64,000 bases of DNA from Boseongicola sp. SB0665_bin_10 (GTDB lineage: Bacteria > Pseudomonadota > Alphaproteobacteria > Rhodobacterales > Rhodobacteraceae): assembly GCA_009838075.1 (NCBI GenBank), contig VXSG01000077.1:21352-85351 (forward strand). The letters run 5' to 3'. Every line of letters starts with the position of its first letter. Positions within the stretch are counted from its first letter, which is position 1. The position numbers and the translations under genes were made by a program. Below the pieces are notes generated by a model. It was not told where the DNA came from and searched no databases. It was given only the letters and a program-made list of their open reading frames with translations. Shown piece after piece: positions 21,055-29,626 of this stretch.

Positions 21055-21819
21055 GTGACGGAGGAGCGGACTTCGACCGCCATCCCGGAATGGCCGGATG
21101 GAACCGATCGCATCGTCCTGGACGAAGTTGACAGCACCATGGCCGAGGCGGTGCGGCGGGCGAGGGACCTTGAACGACCGACCTGGATCATGGCGCGACG
21201 CCAGACGGCTGCCCGGGGTCGCAGGGGGCGGGCCTGGCAGAATCCGCCGGGCAACTTCGCGGCGACGCTGATCTGGCAGCCCGACGCAACGCCCGCAGAG
21301 GCGGCGCTGCGGACGTTCACGGCATCGAACGCGCTGTATGCCGCGTTGGTTGCCAAGGTTCCCAAGGCGCAGCTTTCGCTAAAATGGCCAAATGACGTTC
21401 TGCTTTCGGGCGGCAAGGTGGCTGGCATCCTGCTCGAGAGTTCAGGGGCGGCCGAACGACTCGACTGGCTGGCCGTCGGGTTCGGCGTGAACCTTGTTGA
21501 AGCCCCAAAGGGCCTGCATGACGCACAAGTGCCGCCGGCCTGTCTCAGGGATGCCGGAATCGACTTCGCCGCCGAAGACCTGCTGGCGCGCCTTGCAGGT
21601 GCCATGTCTGAAGGCGAGGCGCTCCTCGAGGAAGAGGGGTTCGGGCCTGTTCGGGATGCCTGGCTGTCGCGGGCGGCGAGACTTGGAGGGACCCTGACTG
21701 CGCGCACCGGGACGGACGAGATCACGGGCATATTCGAGACCGTGGACGAAGTCGGCCGGCTGGTGCTCCGGACTCCTGCAGGCCAAGTCGCGATTCCGGC
21801 GGGCGACGTCTTTTTCTGA
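21055..21819 (+). CDS. birA: biotin--[acetyl-CoA-carboxylase] ligase, monofunctional
   Basis: About 254 residues of biotin protein ligase, which activates biotin as biotinyl-AMP and transfers it to the carboxyl-carrier protein. The catalytic core begins LDEVDSTMAEAVRRA; the biotin/ATP loop is RQTAARGRRGRAW, followed by SLKWPNDVLLSGGKVAGILLE. The C-terminal SH3-like domain ends IPAGDVFF. It lacks the N-terminal DNA-binding domain of E. coli BirA, so it is not a repressor. The start is uncertain: GTG at 21055 fits the homology, with another GTG at 21046. In related genomes coaX follows directly; here about 19.9 kb intervene. Confidence 0.9.
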   Translation: MTEERTSTAIPEWPDGTDRIVLDEVDSTMAEAVRRARDLERPTWIMARRQTAARGRRGRAWQNPPGNFAATLIWQPDATPAEAALRTFTASNALYAALVAKVPKAQLSLKWPNDVLLSGGKVAGILLESSGAAERLDWLAVGFGVNLVEAPKGLHDAQVPPACLRDAGIDFAAEDLLARLAGAMSEGEALLEEEGFGPVRDAWLSRAARLGGTLTARTGTDEITGIFETVDEVGRLVLRTPAGQVAIPAGDVFF

Positions 21820-22031
21820 GCGGCCCCTTCAATTGCCGCAGGCCCGTCCGGGCTTCGATCCTCGCGTCTTCTGCCTGGTCAACGTCATCCTTCATGCAGA
21901 CCCAAACGTCATGCCGTGCCTCCAGTCAGGTCCGGCTGGCGATCCGCAGCGCGTCCCGCACCAACGCCAACTCCGCTGGAGCAAGGCCCGGCTCCACCTG
22001 GATGGTTTCAGCGACCTGCACCATGTTTCGC

Positions 22032-24467
22032 TTACCCGCGCATCAGCGCATTCAACGTGTCGTAAGGCGAAGGTGCGATGACCTTGGCGCCGATCAGATC
22101 GCCGCACAGATCCAGCTGCATGGTGCTGCCTTCGCTGGCCAACTCCGGGTCAACGAAGGCAAAGGCCAGGTTCATGCCCACCCGATGCCCCCAATCGCCC
22201 GAGGTGATCGTGCCCACCACTGTATCGCCCTGCATCAGTGAAGCGCCGCCATGTGCCGGTGCATGGGTTGCGTCTATCTGCAGCGTTACCAGCTTCCGGC
22301 GCGGTCCGTCGGCCTGACGTTTCAACAGGGCGTTCTTTCCGATGAATTCGCCTTTTTCCAGCTTTACGAACCGGTCCAGCCCGGTTTCGAACGGATCGAA
22401 TTCGGTGATCAGCTCGGCCTTCCAATGCATGAACCCCTTTTCCATGCGCATCGACTCGATCGCGCGGGCCCCGAACAACGTCAAGCCATGCGCCTTGCCT
22501 GCGTTACGGAGCGCCAGGTAGGTGGCATAGAGCGACGCGTTGGGGACGTGGATCTCGTAGGCCAGTTCACCCGAGAAGCTGACACCCAGCACCGTCACCG
22601 GTGAAAACCCGATGAAACATTCTCGCACGCTTAGCCAGGGAAACGCCTCAGTCGACCAATCGCCCCGGGCACAGGCTGACAGCACGTCCCGCGCCTTGGG
22701 GCCTGCAACCACCAGGATCGTTTGATCGTTGGTCAAGGACTTGATCTTGACGTCTTCGCCGGCCCGGACGTGACCTGTCAGCCAGTCCATGTCGTGGTAT
22801 TCGCTGGCTGCGGCAGAACCGTACCAGATCCGCTCTGGCCCGCGGTCGGAGGCAGGCAGGTTGGAAACCGTCGCCTCGCCCTTGACCATGCCGGAATGGT
22901 TCAACAGGTATCCCAGCCCAACGCGACCCTCACGCCTTGTGACATTGCCGCAGAACATCCGGTCAAGGAAGGCATGGCTGTCGTTGCCGGTGATCTCGAA
23001 CCGGTTGAAGCCGTTGACCTCAGCCAAGCCGACGTTTTCCCGGACGTTCTTGACTTCGGCGGCAACGACGTCGAAGGCCTCGTCAAAGCTGAAGCTGAGC
23101 GTGGGGCGAAAATCGGGTGCAGGCTTGATGTAGTCGACGCGCTCCCATCCGTTCACAATGGTGAACTCGGCGCCTTCGGCCGCCAGGACCGGGGTCAGCG
23201 GCGTGGTCTTCGCGGGCCGACCTGCAGGGCGGTGTTCGTGCGAGAAGTGGAACCGGAACTCGTTCTGGTATTCTTCGATCGCCTTCAGCGCGGTCAGTTC
23301 GACGTTGGCGTGACCGGTGAATCGGCGCGGGTCTATGCACCAGGTGTCGTAGCAGGCTTCGCCATGGACAATCTGCTGCGCGAGCAGCCATCCGTGCCCG
23401 CCGCCCTCGCCCAGGCCGGCACGCAGGCCGATGATGCAGAATGCATTCCGTTTGCCGGGGACAGGACCGACCATGGGCGCACCGTCAATGGTGTAGGTGA
23501 TCGGTCCGTTCACGATCGAACGGATGCCGGTTTCCCGAAGGACAGGCATTCTTTCGAATGCCCCTTCAAGCACATCCATAACGCGTTCCAGGTCGTCAGG
23601 GCAGAGGGCGTTGGCAAAGTTCGGGTCGATCCCGTCCATGCCCCAGGTCTTGCAATCCTGCTCGTAGAACCCGACCAGCAGGCCACCCCTTTCCTGGCGG
23701 CTGTAATAATCGCTGATCGGACAGCGCAACAGCGGCATGCGATGGCCGGCTTCCTTGATCGCGGGAATGTCCTCGGTCAGGAAATACTGGTGTTCCATCG
23801 AAGCGACGGGGTGATGCACGCGCATCATCATGCCCACTTCGTTGACCCGATATCCGCAGGCATTGACCACGATGTCGCAATCGATGTCGCCCCTTTCGGT
23901 ATGCGCGGTCCAGGTGTCGTCCTTGTGCTGGGTCAGATCGGTTACGGGGGTGTTGCGATAGATTTCGGCGCCTGCATTGCGTGCGTGAAAGGCCAATGCC
24001 TGGCACAGCTGCGCCGCGTCGATGTCTCCGTCCAGGGGATCCCACAGACCGCCCAGGAGGTTGGTGGTCGAAATCAATGGGTGGCGACGGGCACATTCCT
24101 CGGCATCGATGACTTCCAGATCCACGCCCATGCCGCGTGCCATGGACGCAAAGTGGCGATAGCCCTGCATTTGCCCTTCGGTGTTTGCCAGCCGGATGCC
24201 TCCGTCCGCGCGATGATAATTGATTGGGTATTCCGTGTTTTCCGACAGCTCCTTGTAGAGATTGATCGAATGGGTCTTCAGCCCGACCATCGTCTGATTG
24301 GTGCCAAAATTGGTTACCTGTGCCGCTGAATGCCACGTGGTTCCGCTGGTCAATTCGTTGCGTTCGACCAGCACCACGTCACTCCAACCTTCCTGGGTCA
24401 GGTGGTACAGCGTTGAACAGCCGGCGATGCCGCCGCCGATTACGACAACCTTGGTGCGCGATTTCAT
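22032..24467 (-). CDS. dimethylglycine/sarcosine dehydrogenase-like FAD oxidoreductase with GcvT domain
   Basis: An 811-residue two-part enzyme. The N-terminal half is a DAO-type flavoprotein: VVVIGGGIAGCSTLYHL binds FAD, and the motif TSGTTWHSA contains His46 at the position of covalent flavin attachment in dimethylglycine and sarcosine dehydrogenases. The C-terminal half, from about residue 430, is a GcvT-like tetrahydrofolate domain (GYLLNHSGMVKGEATVSNL, SGELAYEIHVPN). Such enzymes oxidatively demethylate N-methyl amino acids and hand the methyl carbon to tetrahydrofolate. It is transcribed divergently from the MttB-family gene 181 bases away. The substrate could be dimethylglycine, sarcosine or another N-methylated acid. 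Confidence 0.85.
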   Translation of the reverse strand: MKSRTKVVVIGGGIAGCSTLYHLTQEGWSDVVLVERNELTSGTTWHSAAQVTNFGTNQTMVGLKTHSINLYKELSENTEYPINYHRADGGIRLANTEGQMQGYRHFASMARGMGVDLEVIDAEECARRHPLISTTNLLGGLWDPLDGDIDAAQLCQALAFHARNAGAEIYRNTPVTDLTQHKDDTWTAHTERGDIDCDIVVNACGYRVNEVGMMMRVHHPVASMEHQYFLTEDIPAIKEAGHRMPLLRCPISDYYSRQERGGLLVGFYEQDCKTWGMDGIDPNFANALCPDDLERVMDVLEGAFERMPVLRETGIRSIVNGPITYTIDGAPMVGPVPGKRNAFCIIGLRAGLGEGGGHGWLLAQQIVHGEACYDTWCIDPRRFTGHANVELTALKAIEEYQNEFRFHFSHEHRPAGRPAKTTPLTPVLAAEGAEFTIVNGWERVDYIKPAPDFRPTLSFSFDEAFDVVAAEVKNVRENVGLAEVNGFNRFEITGNDSHAFLDRMFCGNVTRREGRVGLGYLLNHSGMVKGEATVSNLPASDRGPERIWYGSAAASEYHDMDWLTGHVRAGEDVKIKSLTNDQTILVVAGPKARDVLSACARGDWSTEAFPWLSVRECFIGFSPVTVLGVSFSGELAYEIHVPNASLYATYLALRNAGKAHGLTLFGARAIESMRMEKGFMHWKAELITEFDPFETGLDRFVKLEKGEFIGKNALLKRQADGPRRKLVTLQIDATHAPAHGGASLMQGDTVVGTITSGDWGHRVGMNLAFAFVDPELASEGSTMQLDLCGDLIGAKVIAPSPYDTLNALMRG

Positions 24468-24648
24468 TGGCTACCGCCACGATACGATCTGGTCGATGAG
24501 TTGACGAGCCGGACAGCATGCGCAAACGTTTCGCCTCATTTTTCAAAAATTCGAAATCTTTTGTTGGTGAATTGATAGCAAGCGGCATTCTGTTGCGATC
24601 CGGCCTTCCGGAATCCTTCAATGTGGACGCAGCAGATGGGTAAGCGCC

Positions 24649-26163
24649 ATGACGCAGCGTGGGAAGCGAACTGGTCGACGTGCGAGGCTGGCGATACGGT
24701 CTGCCGGGCCTGAACGGGATCCTTGCCCACCAGGCCAGCCCGGTGGCAGTTACAAGCCGTTGTCAGAATCCGAGATGCGCCGCATCCATGACACGGCGCT
24801 GGACCTTTTGGAGAAGTTGGGGATGGGAGAAGTCCCGCCCCGGCTGCATGCAGACTTGTTGGCGGTCGGTGCCATCGACAATGGCACCGGGCGGGTCCTG
24901 TTTCCGCCGGATCTGGTTGAACGTGCTGTGGATCAAGCGGCCAAGACATTTTTCCTGCACGGGCGCGACCCGGATCGGTCGATCGAGATCGGTGGCAACA
25001 AGGTTTACTTTGGCACGGGCGGAGCTGCCGTTCAGACGCTTGATCTCGACAGCGGCGTGTATCGTCCTTCGACGCTGGCCGATTTGCATGACTTTGCCAG
25101 ACTTCAAGACACGCTTGCCAACATCAGCTGGTTCACCCGCTGCTGTGTGGCCACGGATGTGCCCGACAGCTTCGATCTGGATGTGAACACTGTCTACGCG
25201 CTCCTGAAGAACACCACCAAACCGACTGCAACATCATTCACGCGGGCTGACCACGTGGCGCCTATCGTCGAAATGCTGGACATCGCGGCAGGCGGCCCCG
25301 AGGAGTTCTCAAGGCGGCCTTTCATGAAGGCGCATATCAGCCCGGTGATTTCACCCATGCGCTACGGGAACGACGCGGTGGATGTCGTCTATGAGTGCAT
25401 CCGCCACAGCATTCCGATTTCCTGCATCACCGCCGCGCAGGCCGGCGCAACCGCACCGGCAACGCTGGCCGGGTTTCTGGCTCAGTCACTCGCGGAAACA
25501 CTGGCCAGTCTGGTGATGGTCAACGCAATCCGGCCGGGATTTCCGATGGTGTTTTCGAACTGGCCACTTGTGATCGACCTGCGGACCGGTGCCTTTTCCG
25601 GAGGCAGTGGCGAGACGGCCCTGTTGAACGCCGCCTCCGCCCAACTTTCGAACTGGCTGGGGCTGCCTTCGGGGGTTGCGTGCTCCATGACCGATGCCAA
25701 GGCGATAGATGCGCAATATGGAATGGAAAAGGGGCTGACATCGATGGCCGCCGCACTTGCCGGAGGCAACCTGATCTACGAAAGCTCGGGCATGACGGCA
25801 TCGCTTCTTGGTGCCAGCTTCGAAGCCTTTGTCCTGGATGATGAAATGCACTCCAACACTTACCGTGCGATGCGCGGCGTCGAGGTGACTGAAGACAATC
25901 TGGCATTTGAGACAATCTGTGACACGGTCTTGGGCGTGGGGCACTTCCTCGGTTCCCAGCACACCTATGCCGCGATGGAGCGCGATTACTTCTACCCATT
26001 GCTCGCGGACCGAGATGAACCGCACGCCTGGGCTGAGAAGGGCGCGCAGGATGCATGGAGCCGCGCCCGGTGCAGTGCTCAGGCCATTCTCCGCGACCAT
26101 CAACCCAACTATCTTTCGGAGGCGCAGGACAAGGCCATACGCAAGCGGTTCAACATCCTCTGA
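24649..26163 (+). CDS. trimethylamine methyltransferase (MttB) superfamily protein, non-pyrrolysine type
   Basis: A 504-residue TIM-barrel methyltransferase of the MttB superfamily. Its N-terminus is a basic leader followed by GGSYKPLSESEMRRIH, typical of proteobacterial members; VYFGTGGAAVQTLDL and SGGSGETALLNAA also match. There is no in-frame TAG, so it lacks the pyrrolysine of archaeal MttB. Relatives such as MtgB move a methyl group from glycine betaine or other quaternary amines to a corrinoid protein. No corrinoid protein gene is seen in the window, so the acceptor is unknown. Pairing with the DMGDH-like gene and a betaine-type transporter suggests quaternary-amine breakdown. Confidence 0.8.
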   Translation: MTQRGKRTGRRARLAIRSAGPERDPCPPGQPGGSYKPLSESEMRRIHDTALDLLEKLGMGEVPPRLHADLLAVGAIDNGTGRVLFPPDLVERAVDQAAKTFFLHGRDPDRSIEIGGNKVYFGTGGAAVQTLDLDSGVYRPSTLADLHDFARLQDTLANISWFTRCCVATDVPDSFDLDVNTVYALLKNTTKPTATSFTRADHVAPIVEMLDIAAGGPEEFSRRPFMKAHISPVISPMRYGNDAVDVVYECIRHSIPISCITAAQAGATAPATLAGFLAQSLAETLASLVMVNAIRPGFPMVFSNWPLVIDLRTGAFSGGSGETALLNAASAQLSNWLGLPSGVACSMTDAKAIDAQYGMEKGLTSMAAALAGGNLIYESSGMTASLLGASFEAFVLDDEMHSNTYRAMRGVEVTEDNLAFETICDTVLGVGHFLGSQHTYAAMERDYFYPLLADRDEPHAWAEKGAQDAWSRARCSAQAILRDHQPNYLSEAQDKAIRKRFNIL

Positions 26164-26178
26164 GCCGGTTGCATGCGC

Positions 26179-27156
26179 TCAACTGAGCAGGATGAAGCTG
26201 TCCGCGAGCCAAGGAATGCTGAGATGGGTCGGTGAAATCGCGTGCTCGTCGATCAAGCCACGAATCTTGTTATCGACCAATTCGATCGTGGATCGGGAGC
26301 AGTCAGGAGTGGCGACCACGGCCAGTGTGCGAGCAAAGCTCTTTCCGGGAAACCGGTGCATCTTCAGCCTGGGCTGAAATCGCTTGGCGCGCAAAAACAG
26401 CAGCGGGGTCGTGATCGTCCAACCCGCGCCCGCCGCGACCATCGCCATCAGCGTCTGACTGTTGCTGCACTCGAATGTATGCGGTGACTTGACCCCGATG
26501 CGGCGCAATTGAGATTCGATCTGGCGAGCGATCATCAGATTGCTGGAAAAGCGCAGGAACGGAAGACTTGTACGGTTCTCAACAATGTCGGACAATGACT
26601 GTTCGCAAAGTCGTGGCAGCACGACGACGAAGGGGTCCCGTAGCAAGGGGCGGTCCTGCAGCTCGCCGAGCTTTTCACCCGGCGTGGCGGTGATGCCAAG
26701 ATCCAGCTGGCGATTGCGGAGCATCTCTATGACCGCGTGGCTGGAATCAGTAAGGTACACGAAATCGCAGGACGGCATGGCTTCCGAAAGGAAGACGGCC
26801 AGTTCCGGCGCGATGTCGCTGTCGAAATCCTCGATCGCTCCCAACCTGAGATAGCTGGCCTCCGAGATGTTCCCTGCCGAGGCCTCAGCCTTTGCCTTGC
26901 GGATGGAAAGGAGGGCATCATCAATATTTCGCAAGAAGACGCTTCCCTTTGGCGTCAGTACCATGGGCCGGCGGGCATGATTGAAGAGATCGACGCCCAA
27001 ATGGTCTTCCAGCTTGCGAAGGTGGTGAGAAATGGTGCTGATCGTCAGGCCGGATTCTTCGGATGCGGCGCGAAGCGATCCCTTCTGCGCGCAAATTTGA
27101 AAAAGCTCAAGACATTTGAGACTGAGATCTTGGCGGGCAGATTGCCGGTGAGGCAT
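26179..27156 (-). CDS. LysR family transcriptional regulator
   Basis: A 325-residue LysR-type regulator. The winged helix-turn-helix covers about residues 12-70 (LELFQICAQKGSLRAASEES, then LTISTISHHLRKLEDHLGV), followed by the substrate-binding co-inducer domain. The ATG at 27156 is preferred; the frame extends to a TTG at 27219 that would read through the palindrome described upstream. It converges with the MttB gene and diverges from the ProX-type gene, so it probably controls the transporter operon and perhaps MttB/DMGDH. The effector is unknown. Confidence 0.85.
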   Translation of the reverse strand: MPHRQSARQDLSLKCLELFQICAQKGSLRAASEESGLTISTISHHLRKLEDHLGVDLFNHARRPMVLTPKGSVFLRNIDDALLSIRKAKAEASAGNISEASYLRLGAIEDFDSDIAPELAVFLSEAMPSCDFVYLTDSSHAVIEMLRNRQLDLGITATPGEKLGELQDRPLLRDPFVVVLPRLCEQSLSDIVENRTSLPFLRFSSNLMIARQIESQLRRIGVKSPHTFECSNSQTLMAMVAAGAGWTITTPLLFLRAKRFQPRLKMHRFPGKSFARTLAVVATPDCSRSTIELVDNKIRGLIDEHAISPTHLSIPWLADSFILLS

Positions 27157-27190
27157 TGGCTGAAGTTCCGGACAGAGTGAACTCGGGATT

Positions 27191-27207
27191 TTCCTAAATT
27201 TTAGGAA
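27191..27207. promoter_or_regulatory. 17-bp perfect palindrome, candidate LysR operator
   Basis: TTCCTAAATTTTAGGAA has two 8-bp arms around a central T and contains the T-N11-A spacing typical of LysR boxes. It lies 35 bases upstream of the LysR start and about 350 bases before the transporter operon. It is AT-rich in a GC-rich setting. Autoregulation or divergent control is inferred from position. Confidence 0.5.
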
Positions 27208-27327
27208 TAATGATGTCAATAAAGCGTACTTTGTCTTTCTCTCTTCTGTCGGGTCAGAAATTGTTGCACACTTTTTGGCGCAGCCACTCGAGGGAAATGC
27301 GGAGCGGCGGTGGATCGGAGTCTAGAA

Positions 27328-27347
27328 ACACGCTCACGTGGGAGTGT
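27328..27347. promoter_or_regulatory. imperfect 20-bp palindrome around CACGTG upstream of proX1
   Basis: ACACGCTCACGTGGGAGTGT pairs at 8 of 10 positions. It lies in the 338-base divergent region between the LysR gene and the transporter operon, 211 bases before the binding-protein start. It may be a second regulator site; support is symmetry and position only. Confidence 0.25.
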
Positions 27348-27557
27348 CACATGCGTGCCTTGCGGGGCCTGCGACACGCACTTGTGCGAACGACCGTAAC
27401 GGCTTGACCATCGCCAAATTGGGTTGGGCAACTGCCTCCGTGGAGACGTCAGTGCCTTGGGTTGCGCAAGCAAAAGGAAAGTCGAGGCGCGTGCATCTCC
27501 GAGACTGATATGAAGAAGAGGCGAGCAATTATCCCAGGAGTCACCAAGGAGAGAGAA

Positions 27558-28508
27558 ATGAAAAAATTCACGACAATTGCCACTGGGTCGGCAATGCTGT
27601 TTGCCGGGCCGGCCTTGGCCGCCGATGTTGTGATCGGCGTTCCGAACTGGCCGTCCGTCAATGCGACGGCGCACATTCTGAAAGTGGCCATCGAACAAAA
27701 CCTTGGCCTTGAAGTCGAACTTCAGAACGGCACAAACCCGATCGTGTTCGAGGCGATGGATTCGGGTGCGATGCATGTGCATCCGGAAGTCTGGTTGCCG
27801 AACCAGCAAAACCTGCATGACACTTTTGTGAAAGACAAAGGCACCGTTGTCATGAACCCGAACGGCGCGGAGGCCTTTCAGGGCATGTGCGTTGACCAGG
27901 TGACGGCGGATGCCAACGGCATAGTCTCGATCGACGATCTGACGAATCCGGACATCGCCAACCTGTTTGACTCAAATGGCGACGGCAGGGGTGAAATCTG
28001 GATTGGCGCTCCGGGATGGGCCTCGACCAACGTTGAAAAGGTCCGGGCGAAATCCTACGGGTACGACCAGACACTCGACCTTGTCGAAATTGACGAGACG
28101 GTGGCTTACGCAAATCTCTCCAATGCGATCGAAGCGGGAGACGCTTGGGTCGGGTTCTGCTATACGCCGCACTATGTCTTTGCGCTGCATGATGTCGTGG
28201 TTCTTGAAGAGCCGCCCCATGACGCGTCAAAGTGGATGGTCATTCAACCGACCGACGATCCGGAATGGCTTTCCAAGTCGGACGCTGGCGTGGCATGGGA
28301 CAGTGCGTATTTGCACCTGCACTACGCCAAGGAACTCGAGACCTCTCACCCGGAGGTCGCCTCGATGCTGGCCAATATGGCATTGACTGCCGACGAGGTG
28401 TCGGCCATGACCTTTGCGCTTGTGATCGATGGAAAGGAGCCGCTTGCCTATGCTGAAGAGTGGGTGGCCGCAAACGAAGACAAGGTGCTTGGCTGGCTCA
28501 GCAACTGA
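27558..28508 (+). CDS. ProX/OpuAC-type substrate-binding protein (betaine/TMAO-like), copy 1
   Basis: A 316-residue periplasmic binding protein of the glycine betaine/proline family. The ATG at 27558 is preceded by AAGGAGAGA; a longer frame from 27462 lacks a ribosome site. The signal peptide ends PALAADV. The mature protein begins VVIGVPNWPSVNATAHIL and contains MHVHPEVWLPNQQNLHD, whose aromatic residues fit a quaternary-ammonium pocket, and IWIGAPGWASTNVEKV. The sequence style resembles TmoX, the trimethylamine N-oxide binding protein of marine Rhodobacterales, so TMAO or a betaine are both possible ligands. It is the first gene of a three-gene transporter operon. Confidence 0.8.
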   Translation: MKKFTTIATGSAMLFAGPALAADVVIGVPNWPSVNATAHILKVAIEQNLGLEVELQNGTNPIVFEAMDSGAMHVHPEVWLPNQQNLHDTFVKDKGTVVMNPNGAEAFQGMCVDQVTADANGIVSIDDLTNPDIANLFDSNGDGRGEIWIGAPGWASTNVEKVRAKSYGYDQTLDLVEIDETVAYANLSNAIEAGDAWVGFCYTPHYVFALHDVVVLEEPPHDASKWMVIQPTDDPEWLSKSDAGVAWDSAYLHLHYAKELETSHPEVASMLANMALTADEVSAMTFALVIDGKEPLAYAEEWVAANEDKVLGWLSN

Positions 28509-28538
28509 CCGCTGCCATGCAACCTTGATTTCACCAAG

Positions 28539-28562
28539 GGCCGCCGGATGCCACCGGCGGCC
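28539..28562 (+). terminator. intercistronic hairpin after the proX1 gene
   Basis: GGCCGCCGG and CCGGCGGCC form a perfect 9-bp stem with a 6-base loop, followed by TCTTTGTTTCTG. It sits between the binding-protein gene and the ATPase gene and looks like a partial terminator or RNA stabiliser that lets the binding protein be made in excess. Confidence 0.6.
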
Positions 28563-28588
28563 TCTTTGTTTCTGTTAGGGGACGGGGA

Positions 28589-29626
28589 ATGAGCGAGGCT
28601 GTCGTCAAGCTGACAGACGTCTGGAAGATCTTCGGCGAAAGTGCGGAAGAGGCGATGTCGGCGGTGAAGAGCGAGGGAATCGGAAAGCCGGAAGTTCTTG
28701 CCAGGTTTCAATGCGTCGTCGGGGTGCAGGGCGCAAGTTTCGAAGTGTCGAAGGGCGAGATCTTTTGCATTATGGGGCTCTCGGGATCGGGCAAATCGAC
28801 TTTGGTCCGCCACATCAACCGGCTGATTGAGCCAACCGCGGGGACCATCGAGATCCTCGGAAAGGATGTGTCGTCAATCAGCGACAACGAATTGCGGCGC
28901 ATCCGGGCGCAGCAAATCGGAATGGTGTTTCAGCACATGGCGCTAATGCCGCACCGGTCCGTGCGCGACAATGTGGCCTATCCCCTGGAGATCAGGAAGA
29001 TCTCGAAGTCCAAACGTTGGGCGGTTTCCGATCACGCGCTGGGCCTCGTTGACCTGACCGGCTACGAGGACCGCCTGCCAAAGGAGTTGTCGGGCGGCAT
29101 GCAGCAGCGTGTTGGGATCGCGCGTGCTTTGGCCTCGGACCCGGAAATCCTGTTGATGGACGAACCGTTCTCCGCGCTCGACCCGCTGATCCGGCTGCAA
29201 TTGCAGGACCAGTTCAAGGCGCTTGTGGCACAGCTTCAGAAGACGACGCTGTTCATCACCCACGATCTCGACGAGGCGATCCGCATCGGGCACCGCATTG
29301 CCATCATGAAGGATGGCTTGATCGTGCAGATCGGCACGCCTGAAGACATCGTCATGAACCCCGCCGACGACTATGTGCGGGAATTCGTGCAGGGCATTTC
29401 CAAGCTGAAGCTGGTGAAGGCCCATTCCATCATGGAGTCGCTGGAGAGCTACCAAAAGCCGCTCGACGGTGCGCCGCGCGCCGATCACGGCGCCGATCTC
29501 GATCAACTGATCGACATCGCGGTCCGAACGGATCATCCGGTGGTCATCACCGACGGAGGGGCGGATGTCGGGATTGTGACCAAGCCAACATTGTTGCGCG
29601 GAATTCAGGGGGGCAAGGATGACTGA
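28589..29626 (+). CDS. ProV/OpuAA-type ABC transporter ATP-binding protein, copy 1
   Basis: A 345-residue ATPase of the glycine betaine/proline transporter family. Walker A is GLSGSGKST (about residues 63-71), the Q-loop is MVFQHMALMPHRSV, the signature is LSGGMQQRVGIARAL (167-181) and Walker B is ILLMDEPFSALDP (187-199). The C-terminal extension after residue 270 has a single weak CBS-like unit (HPVVITDGGADVGIVT), as in osmolyte transporters where it can sense ionic strength. It overlaps the permease gene by 8 bases. Confidence 0.88.
   Translation: MSEAVVKLTDVWKIFGESAEEAMSAVKSEGIGKPEVLARFQCVVGVQGASFEVSKGEIFCIMGLSGSGKSTLVRHINRLIEPTAGTIEILGKDVSSISDNELRRIRAQQIGMVFQHMALMPHRSVRDNVAYPLEIRKISKSKRWAVSDHALGLVDLTGYEDRLPKELSGGMQQRVGIARALASDPEILLMDEPFSALDPLIRLQLQDQFKALVAQLQKTTLFITHDLDEAIRIGHRIAIMKDGLIVQIGTPEDIVMNPADDYVREFVQGISKLKLVKAHSIMESLESYQKPLDGAPRADHGADLDQLIDIAVRTDHPVVITDGGADVGIVTKPTLLRGIQGGKDD

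Noticed and set aside
21820..22031. Possible terminator after birA (AGGCCCGTCCGGGCT)
   Set aside because: Only a 4-5 bp stem with a tiny loop and no T-tract; too weak to annotate.
22722..24329. 535-codon plus-strand frame opposite the DMGDH-like gene
   Set aside because: Shadow of an intact flavoprotein gene; composition and lack of motifs argue against a real gene.
24649..26163. Pyrrolysine-containing MttB
   Set aside because: The reading frame has no in-frame TAG, and the protein matches the non-pyrrolysine branch.
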